NCBI GenBank assembly: GCA_031841125.1
Contig: CM063113.1
Coordinates: 26,185,312 to 26,249,311 of the forward strand
Direction of reading: 5' to 3'
Origin: Acanthococcus lagerstroemiae
Taxonomy: Eukaryota > Arthropoda > Insecta > Hemiptera > Eriococcidae
Length of the DNA stretch: 64,000 nucleotides
Shown here: piece by piece, positions 55,890 through 63,027 of the stretch
Position numbering within the stretch: position 1 is the first letter of the stretch
How the letters are laid out: each line of letters starts with the position of its first letter
The notes under the pieces: model-generated
What the model was told of the DNA's origin: nothing
The model's database searches: none
The model's input: only the letters and a program-made list of their open reading frames with translations
Made by a program: the position numbers and the translations under genes

Positions 55890-57092
55890 TTAATGAACTA
55901 TTGTATTTTTCAATGGATTATATACTGCCTGATCTGAGGTAATTACTAAACAATTAATCACCGATTCATTAGTAAATGAGTCCCACCATTGAAAATTAAT
56001 TTTAATATTTATTGTTGAGCCCTTTATTACTTCTGATTGTTTAGAACAATCGATAACAATAATGGGATATTTATTTATAAAATCATTATAATCAATCAAT
56101 GGCACACCCTCTTTACCATAGTATGAATATTTGAAATTTTTAAACATTTGATAAAGTTGAGTACATTTATTTTCAGCAAGTGAAATATTTAGTCTATTAT
56201 TGGGGTAATAAATATTGTTATTTAGATGAACTTGTACATTTTCAAGATTACAAAGATCAAATTGACCATTATCAGCAGTGATTTTATCATTTCTACCTTT
56301 CTGAAAACCAATAAGAACATATCTTGGTTTATAATACGAAGTGGGTATATCCCAAGTAAATGTTTTACCAATAACAGATGATTTTTCAATATACATCCAA
56401 TGTCTATAATACATTTCATAATCAGCAGAGTTTGATATTTCATTATTAATTTTTGCTTCATAAGCGAGAGAAAATTTATACTGAGGCATTCGCCAAATGA
56501 TGTCCAACAAATTTATACTAGCTGTATAGCTGTTGGCTGTGCCCTCATCAACCAACAGTGCATTATTATAACCAATATTTGTTCTAATCAATTTCAATTC
56601 CTGATGAATACGATATATATAACTTTTGTAATCCTCACAAAATCCTAAAATTATTTTCAGTGGTATTGAAATAGAAAAATAACCATCCTTATTAATTATA
56701 TTAGAATTTGATTTTATTTTCCAAGATGCATCATGATAAGCCAAATCATCATTGAAGGAGACTATTCCTTTCATCGCTACTGCAATACCAGGATTATCTA
56801 TAGAATCAATTTCATTTCCACCAATATTATAACTAATTCTACTAAACATATACAATATTCCATTGTTAATGAAATTTACTTTTCTTGTATCTATAGTACT
56901 CGAAAGTGTACCATCAGCAATTTTTCTCAATGTCACTCTCCCATTAATAATTAAATGACTTCTATGGGGGCAAGTCTTAATGTCCTCATTATACAAAGTA
57001 ATTGGAATTGTACCACCCAGCTGATTTATATCAACAGAGATTGGGGGTCTATAATCTATAAAATCTTCACTGACAATAATATTTTGTTCCAT
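55890..57092 (-). CDS. Putative major capsid protein (double jelly-roll type)
   Basis: 400 residues, complete, ATG at 57092. The protein is rich in beta-prone residues, without signal peptide or membrane helices. I recognise the blocks YNIGGNEIDSIDNPG, KDGYFSISIPLKI, KPRYVLIGFQKGR and VIDCSKQSE from a protein that occurs widely in arthropod genomes beside Polinton ATPase and protease genes, where it is taken to be the hexon-like major capsid protein. It is shorter than vertebrate-type Polinton capsid proteins. Position next to the putative minor capsid and protease genes supports the role. A fold prediction would decide. The frame is undamaged. Confidence 0.6.
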   Translation of the reverse strand: MEQNIIVSEDFIDYRPPISVDINQLGGTIPITLYNEDIKTCPHRSHLIINGRVTLRKIADGTLSSTIDTRKVNFINNGILYMFSRISYNIGGNEIDSIDNPGIAVAMKGIVSFNDDLAYHDASWKIKSNSNIINKDGYFSISIPLKIILGFCEDYKSYIYRIHQELKLIRTNIGYNNALLVDEGTANSYTASINLLDIIWRMPQYKFSLAYEAKINNEISNSADYEMYYRHWMYIEKSSVIGKTFTWDIPTSYYKPRYVLIGFQKGRNDKITADNGQFDLCNLENVQVHLNNNIYYPNNRLNISLAENKCTQLYQMFKNFKYSYYGKEGVPLIDYNDFINKYPIIVIDCSKQSEVIKGSTINIKINFQWWDSFTNESVINCLVITSDQAVYNPLKNTIVH

Positions 57093-57112
57093 TTCTATTT
57101 ATATAAAAAAAA

Positions 57113-57814
57113 TTAAAAAGATTTAATATATAGTTCTAGGGTGATAGTTTCGCCTTCAAAATTTATTAATCGATTATCTTGATCAACAATTTCAACAAAA
57201 ATTTCTCTAATCTCATATGTATTTAATATGTAATATCGTTGCTGTGTCGGCATTTGTACAATTTTTTCTCCAGTAGGAGTATTTAAGGGAAATGAATAAA
57301 CAACATTTCCTCTTGATTTTCCATTTTCATAATTCGAATCAACAAGATTACATTTAATACGGACCGCATTTACTGGAAAGATATCAACCATTATATCTGA
57401 ATAAGCAGTTGTATCTTTTTCTATAATTTGTTTACTAAATCCAAGAATACGTCCTAAAGAGTTTGTTGCTGTAAAATCTATTTTCATTTTTTGACACATC
57501 ATTTTAATTTTATAAGTATTAGATTGTTCAACTCCAATCAACCCAGCTTCTTGAGCTTTTTCATTAATTCTAATTTGTTTTAAAATTTCAGCTACTTCAT
57601 ATGTACCAGGAGGTATACTAACTTTGTGATGAATACCTAAATCATCTATAAGATCAAACCAATTATTGCTTTTTGTTACATTGTTTATTGAATTATATGC
57701 AACAAAACTAGTTAAACATATTTGCCAATCTTTATTTTTATCCAATTTTATGGGTTCATCAAAACGATAAAATAAGGTAGAAGATTTATCTGACAATTCA
57801 ATACTAAAACCCAT
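57113..57814 (-). CDS. Putative minor capsid (penton-like) protein
   Basis: 233 residues, complete, ATG at 57814. It opens with GFSIELSDKSS and has PPGTYEVAEILKQI followed later by SLGRILGFSKQ, a pattern I associate with the small jelly-roll protein encoded between protease and major capsid genes in Polintons. Eighteen bases separate it from the capsid start, and three from the protease stop. It presumably forms the vertex penton, but this is by position and resemblance only. Confidence 0.55.
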   Translation of the reverse strand: MGFSIELSDKSSTLFYRFDEPIKLDKNKDWQICLTSFVAYNSINNVTKSNNWFDLIDDLGIHHKVSIPPGTYEVAEILKQIRINEKAQEAGLIGVEQSNTYKIKMMCQKMKIDFTATNSLGRILGFSKQIIEKDTTAYSDIMVDIFPVNAVRIKCNLVDSNYENGKSRGNVVYSFPLNTPTGEKIVQMPTQQRYYILNTYEIREIFVEIVDQDNRLINFEGETITLELYIKSF

Positions 57815-57829
57815 TTATTAATAAAAAAA
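57815..57829 (-). promoter_or_regulatory. Pre-ATG motif of the minor capsid gene
   Basis: Minus strand TTTTTTTATTAATAAATG. It is the same pattern as upstream of the other Polinton genes and overlaps the end of the protease gene. Confidence 0.5.
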
Positions 57830-58150
57830 TTTGTTTAAAAATTTCAAACAAAGATGACCACATATAACTTCATTAAAATTTTGATTTTTATCAACATTAT
57901 AATATACTTGATTTTCCATAGAAAAATATCTCATTAATTCACTAGGAGGTTTGACACCAAATGAATCAAAATAATTAATTACTTTATCTTTTTTGAAAAA
58001 ACAAACCCAATGAGTTCCTTGTCCATCAGAATCATCTAAATTAATAATCATACTTTCATTTTTTCTCATTTTACTTGGAAGTTGATCTTTCATAAATACT
58101 CCTCTAAAGTGTGGTATACATAATTTTTTTGCATAATTCTTCAACTCCAT
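57818..58150 (-). CDS. Adenain-type cysteine protease
   Basis: 110 residues from the ATG at 58150. The frame is open a further ten codons upstream to a TTG, but IPHFRGVFM lies near the N-terminus as usual in Polinton proteases. Catalytic set by pattern: His47 in GTHW, Asp62 in YFDSFG, Gln90 and Cys97 in ICGHLC. The Gln-Cys spacing of seven equals that of adenovirus protease. It would cut capsid or core precursors during virion maturation. Intact. The family is named C5/ULP-like. Confidence 0.85.
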   Translation of the reverse strand: MELKNYAKKLCIPHFRGVFMKDQLPSKMRKNESMIINLDDSDGQGTHWVCFFKKDKVINYFDSFGVKPPSELMRYFSMENQVYYNVDKNQNFNEVICGHLCLKFLNKFFY

Positions 58151-58176
58151 ATCTGATAAAGGTTTGATAGGAATTT

Positions 58177-58332
58177 TCAATTTTTTTTTTTATTATTTAT
58201 ATAGTAACCTCCCCCCTCTATTTCCCTATTTCTTCCTCTAACTGGGTTGACATAATACCCTTTTCCAAGCTTTTTTTCTGCTGCTTGAACATTTTTATAA
58301 TGATTAATGAACTCAGATACTTTTGTATCCAT
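58177..58332 (-). CDS. Small ORF, probably the detached C-terminus of the PLA2 protein
   Basis: 51 codons from an ATG at 58332 to a TGA at 58177. It is in the same frame as the PLA2 gene, with only the TGA at 58381 and a short open stretch between. It ends with GKGYYVNPVRGR and EGGGYY; glycine/tyrosine-rich tails of this kind end the PLA2 proteins of related elements as I remember them. No pre-ATG motif lies in front of it, unlike the other genes. Alternatively it is an independent small protein. Confidence 0.4.
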   Translation of the reverse strand: MDTKVSEFINHYKNVQAAEKKLGKGYYVNPVRGRNREIEGGGYYINNKKKN

Positions 58333-58380
58333 ATCTAATCCATACCCCAAATTTTCTTTATTTGTATTACTATTTTTTAT

Positions 58381-59148
58381 TCATTCTTCAACTAATTTAT
58401 TATTTGCTTTTTTATTATTGTAAGCATCTAAAAGATTTGTAGTAATTTTTGAAACTGCCGTTATAATTGGCAGAGCACCTATTAAAGCAGGTAAAAATCC
58501 ACCAGTTTTATTATTCTCATTTATGTATTCTAATTGAGGAATTTTCAGTTGTAATTTAACTGGTTTCTTTTGTTTGATTCCTTTTTTAATTTGTTTTATT
58601 TGATACTTTGATAAAGGTAAATATGTTTCATTCATTACACTATTTTTTGTTCGAATCAATTGCTCATGATCTAAATTAAGGGTAATGGGTTTCTGCAATT
58701 TTATTCCCTCATAAATCAATTTTTGATCATTTTCATCCAAGTTAAGTGGATATTTTATTCCTGCCCCCAACCATCTTTTAACCTTCATAGCATTTGTTGT
58801 CAGATATGCGGCAGCTTTTTCACCCAAACCCAAATCATCAGCAATCACACGCTTCCAAGCATCTTCTTGTAATTTATAATCAGCTTCATGACGTTTATCA
58901 AGATCATTTGATCTGGCATAAGCTATATCATGATTCATAGCAGCTTCATCTAATTTACTAGTTGGCTTTACGCTCTGTAATAATTTTAAATCCAAATTTG
59001 TGCCAGGTCCAAGATATTCATGACCAGGTAAATGAAGTTCAAATGGTAAATTATCAATAATAGAATTGACGATTCCACTCCCTGTTTTTGGTATTGGGAT
59101 AGAACTCAGTTGCTTATTACACAAATTCTTTCTATAGTCGTTATCCAT
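58381..59148 (-). CDS. Parvovirus-type phospholipase A2 domain protein
   Basis: 255 residues, ATG at 59148. Residues 33-95 carry the viral PLA2 core: LPGHEYLGPGT (calcium loop, YLGPGT at 45-50), then LDEAAMNHDIAY with the His73-Asp74 catalytic pair. This fold is known from parvovirus VP1, where it opens endosomal membrane on entry, and from adinto-like elements. The middle has two similar helical segments (LIYEGIKLQKPITL and IKKGIKQKKPVKL), and near 215-235 a hydrophobic GGFLPALIGALPII resembles adenovirus core/pX-type peptides. The frame stops at a TGA beyond which the same frame remains open, so the C-terminus may be lost. Confidence 0.85.
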   Translation of the reverse strand: MDNDYRKNLCNKQLSSIPIPKTGSGIVNSIIDNLPFELHLPGHEYLGPGTNLDLKLLQSVKPTSKLDEAAMNHDIAYARSNDLDKRHEADYKLQEDAWKRVIADDLGLGEKAAAYLTTNAMKVKRWLGAGIKYPLNLDENDQKLIYEGIKLQKPITLNLDHEQLIRTKNSVMNETYLPLSKYQIKQIKKGIKQKKPVKLQLKIPQLEYINENNKTGGFLPALIGALPIITAVSKITTNLLDAYNNKKANNKLVEE

Positions 59149-59163
59149 TTATTATAAAAAAAA
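59149..59163 (-). promoter_or_regulatory. Pre-ATG motif of the PLA2 gene
   Basis: Minus strand TTTTTTTTATAATAAATG: a T-run, TATA, then TAAATG overlapping the start codon. It is the clearest copy of the element-wide signal. Confidence 0.55.
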
Positions 59164-59167
59164 TTTA

Positions 59168-60073
59168 CTACAATTTAGTTTTTAAAAGTTCTTGATTATA
59201 AAATTTACCGTGAATTTCTTCACCGTCCTCAGCTTTGATAGAATAAGTTATAGGATTTGTATAGAATACCTTATCAATTACAAAAATTTCTCTTGTCCAA
59301 TTATTTTTATATTTATTACCAAAAACTTTTTTATAAGCAAAAATTCTAACTCTATCACCTACTTTAAATTTAGGATCTCTGGTTTCACATTTGGATTTAT
59401 TCAATTTTATTAAAATTTCTTCTTCATTATTTTTGTCAACTTCACTGGGTCTCATTCCAATTGTTCTATGAACATCTTTAGTATTGTATTCTTCCAAGAC
59501 TTTTGGCAAAATATCATACCATTTAAAATTATCACGAGCTTCAATTCTGATTTAATGTTCTATTGAAACGCTCAATTATTGCAGATTTTTCTTCATTGTA
59601 AGTATGGTACATATTAATATTATATTTTTTTAACATTGATTTGAAAGTTGAATTTATAAATTCCCCACCCATATCAACATGAAGTAAATTAGGTTTCCTC
59701 TTAGATTTTTCAATTATATTTTCAAAGGCTTCAGCAACACTTTTACCAGTTTTGTTTTTCAAAGGTTCAATCCAAACATATTTAGAAAATGTGTCAATAA
59801 CATTTAATAGATACTTAAAACCTTTATTTTGTTTAGAATATTTATCCATAATCAATAAATTAGCAGCCCATAAATCATCAATACCCTTAGTTATTATTTT
59901 TCTACGACAAAATTTTTTTCTAACTGGGGCATGTAATTCTTTAGCTTCTTCTATTATTTATTACGTTTAAAAACTTTGCGAAATTGCCAAATACATTTTA
60001 AGAAAATAATAATAGTAAGAATACATTTTTTTTCTTTCTCCTCTTCAGAAGAATCTTCAGAATTTGAATCCAT
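59168..60073 (-). pseudogene. Polinton integrase (retroviral type), broken
   Basis: Three pieces in different frames. An ATG at 60073, with the standard pre-ATG motif, starts a 39-codon acidic then basic frame ending at 59954. A second frame (about 59970-59541) holds ELHAPVRKKF, WAANLL, YLLNVIDTFSKYVW, HVDMGGEF and SAIIERFNRT, the catalytic core. A third (about 59545-59168) holds WYDILPK, HRTIGMRPSEV and FKVGDRVRIF, the chromodomain-like C-terminus. The second Asp (VDMGGEF) and the Glu (IIERFN) of the DDE triad are present, but the first position reads Asn in WAANL where the family has Asp. With two frame breaks and this change the enzyme cannot be active. Confidence 0.8.
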
Positions 60074-60087
60074 TTATTATAGAAAAA
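60074..60087 (-). promoter_or_regulatory. Pre-ATG motif of the integrase gene
   Basis: Minus strand TTTTTCTATAATAAATG directly at the ATG 60073. It suggests that the native integrase gene began here. Confidence 0.45.
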
Positions 60088-60088
60088 T

Positions 60089-61264
60089 TTATGTAAATGT
60101 AACCGAAGTACGATTTTCAGATTTATTAGATATATAGATATCAAAATCATTCTTTGGAATTTGTTTATAAGCTGTCTGGAATGCAATTTGCATAGTATTT
60201 CTAATGGGTTTTAACTGACACTGGAATAAGAAAATATCAATTTTATGTGAATTAAATAAATCCTTTGAAGTATTTTCATTGATAAAGTAAAAACTAATTT
60301 CTCTACTCTTACAATGTGAATTCCTAATTAATTTGTATCCTATTTTATCCACTTTTTCAATAACAAAATCAATTTTTGATAAGATAATAATGGTTTGATT
60401 ATTTTCTAAATTATGTGTCAGCAATTTAATACCATCTTTCTTGAATGTTATGTCAGAGTTTGTAGTTGTATAAATTCTCAAGAATATTGTATCATAATCT
60501 AATTTTTTCTCAATATTATTTGGAAATGGTGTTGATTGTGTGAAAACTTTATCTTCCATAATAATATTTAGTTTAGGTTTGTACTCTTCATTACCTAAAT
60601 TTAGTAATGGTAGATTTATAGCCTTTGAAGATAATAAGTGAAAACAAAAGTCTTTGTAATTCTTTTTAGCATAAATACCTATATTTTCATCAGCTGTATT
60701 AATTAGATTAACAAATTTTTCAGTATCATATCCATTTATCAATTTATGATTAATAATAAAAGTTATGTCACAATCTAGTTCATTAACCTGACCAACCTCA
60801 TTTCTATAATCAAAACATATTGCTTCAGAGGGGTTTTTAATATTATATATCAAATATTTCTTGAGATTTATTTCCTTTAAGCTAAAATTTTTACTTCCAA
60901 TTGTATATAAAAAAATTGAAAAATATGGAAGAACAAGCTCAGTGGTATTTACATATTCTTCAAACTCGCTGAAAGCATAAGTATTTAATTTTTTAGGTGT
61001 AGTTATTATTTGATTATGAATATGAATACGAACGTATACAAATACCTTCCTTCCTGCATGTGATAAGTCTGGATTTTTTGGAATCCAATTCATATTAAAA
61101 TTAGTAACATGATTTGTAATTAATTCTGGTTCAACATAAAAATTGATTATTCTTTTATCTCTAGCCGCTTCTTCAGAAATAGGATAATCATCTGTAATAT
61201 CACTAGTTTGAGATTGTTGAATACCCAGTTTATCCTCTATTTGTTTTACTCTTTGTTCAAGCAC
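60089..61264 (-). CDS. Unknown Polinton protein, 391 codons
   Basis: Open from a GTG at 61264 (MLEQRVKQIEDKLG, a short coiled coil) to the stop at 60089, with no ATG near the start in this frame. An ATG at 61304 in another frame runs 12 codons (MNWETVCNNKRI) and follows an A/T-rich stretch (AATATATAAATACAT) like the common signal, so an indel may have detached the true N-terminus. The body is beta-rich without membrane helices; blocks are NMNWIPKNPDLSHAGRKVFV, KKLNTYAFSEFEEY and FIINHKLINGYDT. Size and place between integrase and ATPase might fit a fibre or other virion protein, but I do not recognise it. Confidence 0.5.
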   Translation of the reverse strand: MLEQRVKQIEDKLGIQQSQTSDITDDYPISEEAARDKRIINFYVEPELITNHVTNFNMNWIPKNPDLSHAGRKVFVYVRIHIHNQIITTPKKLNTYAFSEFEEYVNTTELVLPYFSIFLYTIGSKNFSLKEINLKKYLIYNIKNPSEAICFDYRNEVGQVNELDCDITFIINHKLINGYDTEKFVNLINTADENIGIYAKKNYKDFCFHLLSSKAINLPLLNLGNEEYKPKLNIIMEDKVFTQSTPFPNNIEKKLDYDTIFLRIYTTTNSDITFKKDGIKLLTHNLENNQTIIILSKIDFVIEKVDKIGYKLIRNSHCKSREISFYFINENTSKDLFNSHKIDIFLFQCQLKPIRNTMQIAFQTAYKQIPKNDFDIYISNKSENRTSVTFT

Positions 61265-61340
61265 ATTAAATTCTTTTATTGTTACAAACTGTCTCCCAAT
61301 TCATCTCATCTTGATGTATGTATTTATATATTAAAAAATT

Positions 61341-61832
61341 TTATAATTCTTTTAATTCTTGTAAAATCCTAACCACTTCATTTTTTAATACGGGATTTGT
61401 ATTTCCACTTTTAATTTCACCATATAAGATAACAAGTCTTTGAAACAATTCATCTAAATTATCCCAGTAAATATATTTATCCCCATTAAGATTTGCACTT
61501 AAATTTATATTTTTTAGTTCACTCAAAATTTTTATTATATTTTTAGGATCTAAATTTCCATTTTGAATATTCATGTAGACACTTACTAGTTTATTTAAAA
61601 AATCTATAGGATTATTAAAAAGTCCACTTCCTTCTGTTGACTCCTTCACTTTTATTATTCCACTTTTTACTAATATGGGTCTTATAATAGTATTATATTT
61701 ATATCCTGTGCTTGCTTTGACCTGTTTAGCATTGGGGTCATTATTATGTCTATAACTATTTGTTTTTAGTAATATTTTAGCATAATTTTCTTCATCACTA
61801 TCCACATAATTTTTTGGTTGTTCTAATGTCAT
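61341..61832 (-). CDS. Unknown Polinton protein, C-terminal part of a split gene
   Basis: 163 residues from an ATG at 61832. SDEENYAKILLKTNSYRHNN near the start, EGSGLFNNPIDFLNKLVSVY in the middle, and IYWDNLDELFQRLVILYGEI with EVVRILQELKEL at the end; the two last parts look like repeats of one helical unit. I recognise the IYWDxxxEL...IxxELKE ending from insect Polinton proteins of unknown function. It is in the same frame as the ORF at 61839-62288, separated only by a TAG at 61839-61841, and no pre-ATG motif stands before it. It is therefore most likely the second half of that gene. Confidence 0.55.
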   Translation of the reverse strand: MTLEQPKNYVDSDEENYAKILLKTNSYRHNNDPNAKQVKASTGYKYNTIIRPILVKSGIIKVKESTEGSGLFNNPIDFLNKLVSVYMNIQNGNLDPKNIIKILSELKNINLSANLNGDKYIYWDNLDELFQRLVILYGEIKSGNTNPVLKNEVVRILQELKEL

Positions 61833-61838
61833 CAACTC

Positions 61839-62288
61839 CTATAAACCATTTGTTCCTATAAATTCAGTTCCATCATTGAATAGAATATTATTATCCTTAA
61901 TCTGGACAGGTTGATTACCTATATATAGATCATTACCATTTTCAGCCCTAATTCCAAATGTTCTATCTGTCTTTACATCTTTTGAAGCATAATTTGATAA
62001 ATATTTTTGAGCTGTTTTTCCCATAACTCTTTGTTTATTTTCAACGTATTCTGGTAAGGTTTTTGGTCTATTTTCGACATATTCTGGTAAGGTTTTTGGC
62101 ATAATTTGAGCATATTTTGAGATGGTTTTTTGTTGTATTTCATTTGCGAGTTTCTCTAGAGGAATTGTAATAGGTTTGTATAGTTCTTTTAATTCATCTT
62201 GTTTGTGGATTTTACCTGTTCTAATAGTATCATATTTTTGTTTCAACCTCTCTTCTGAATTTATATAATTAATAATATCTTTATCCAT
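61839..62288 (-). CDS. Unknown Polinton protein, N-terminal part of a split gene
   Basis: 149 residues, ATG at 62288 with a good pre-ATG motif. A charged helical N-terminus is followed by a tandem repeat of MPKTLPEYVENR and PKTLPEYVENKQ (11-12 residues, twice), then FGIRAENGNDLYIGNQPVQI and GTEFIGTNGL. The ending resembles the xGTPGLWEL turn of the DUF8207-like proteins of Polintons, in which Trp follows GL; here the next codon is TAG, one base from TGG. A nonsense change splitting a ~315-codon gene is the likely history. Function unknown. Confidence 0.55.
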   Translation of the reverse strand: MDKDIINYINSEERLKQKYDTIRTGKIHKQDELKELYKPITIPLEKLANEIQQKTISKYAQIMPKTLPEYVENRPKTLPEYVENKQRVMGKTAQKYLSNYASKDVKTDRTFGIRAENGNDLYIGNQPVQIKDNNILFNDGTEFIGTNGL

Positions 62289-62313
62289 TTATATAAAAAA
62301 ATATTTAATATAA
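62289..62313. promoter_or_regulatory. Divergent promoter region between split gene and ATPase
   Basis: Only 25 bp separate the two start codons. On the minus strand TTTTTTTATATAAATG leads to the ATG at 62288. On the plus strand ATTTAATATAAATG leads to the ATPase ATG. Both have TATA directly before TAAATG or AAATG, so the promoters must be very compact and overlap. Confidence 0.5.
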
Positions 62314-63027
62314 ATGACTACAAAAACAACTAAGTTGAAAGCACCAATTAAGGTTGAAAATTATGATTACAATAAACCTCATCCTCAATATGATGAAATC
62401 TTTCCAAATATAATTTGTGCTGGTATTTTTGGTCCCTCGGGATGTGGAAAGACAAATGTATTAATTCAAATTCTTATGGAAATAAATACTTACTCAAATA
62501 TCTATCTATGTACAAAAACACCTCATCAAGGAAAATATAATAGATTAAAATCCATATTTAATGTCTTCAATGAGAAATCTAGGTACAAAATTGGGTTATA
62601 TGCATTATTACCAGAGGATTTAAAAGAACCAGAACAAATAGAACCATATTCAGTTATAATTTTTGATGATATACTAACTGACCCTCAAGAAAATATTGCA
62701 ACTTATTTTTTAAGAGGTCGACACAATAATATTTCTTGTTTTTATTTAGCTCAAACCTACTCAAAAGTCCCTAAACAATGTATAAGAGACAATTTCAATT
62801 ATCTAATTATTTTCAAACAAGATCTAAAAAATTTAAAACACATATTTGAGAATCATATAACTGACATGACTTTTCAAAAATTTAAAGAAATGTGTAATAT
62901 ATGTTGGAATGATAAATATGGATTTTTAGTTATTGATAAAGAATGTAATAATAAAAATGAAATTTATAAAAAGAATTTTGAAGAAGGATTTAAACTTGAA
63001 GTTGATAACCATAAGGAAGTGTATTAA
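62314..63027 (+). CDS. A32/FtsK-HerA-type DNA packaging ATPase
   Basis: 237 residues, ATG 62314. Walker A GPSGCGKT at 40-47, Walker B VIIFDD at 114-119, then LRGRHNNISCFYLAQTYSKV, the sensor region typical of the A32-like packaging ATPases of Polintons, virophages and large DNA viruses. It would pump the genome into the capsid. It is the only plus-strand gene of the element, and its 3' end overlaps the end of the polymerase gene by 38 bp. Intact. Confidence 0.88.
   Translation: MTTKTTKLKAPIKVENYDYNKPHPQYDEIFPNIICAGIFGPSGCGKTNVLIQILMEINTYSNIYLCTKTPHQGKYNRLKSIFNVFNEKSRYKIGLYALLPEDLKEPEQIEPYSVIIFDDILTDPQENIATYFLRGRHNNISCFYLAQTYSKVPKQCIRDNFNYLIIFKQDLKNLKHIFENHITDMTFQKFKEMCNICWNDKYGFLVIDKECNNKNEIYKKNFEEGFKLEVDNHKEVY

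Noticed and set aside
56222..56954. 73-79-codon frames inside the capsid gene
   Set aside because: Shadows of the intact 400-codon capsid frame.
2097..62288. CRISPR array or bacterial operon
   Set aside because: No regularly spaced direct repeats with unique spacers; all genes are eukaryotic or Polinton type. The PKTLPEYVEN repeat at 61.9-62.1 kb is a coding repeat.
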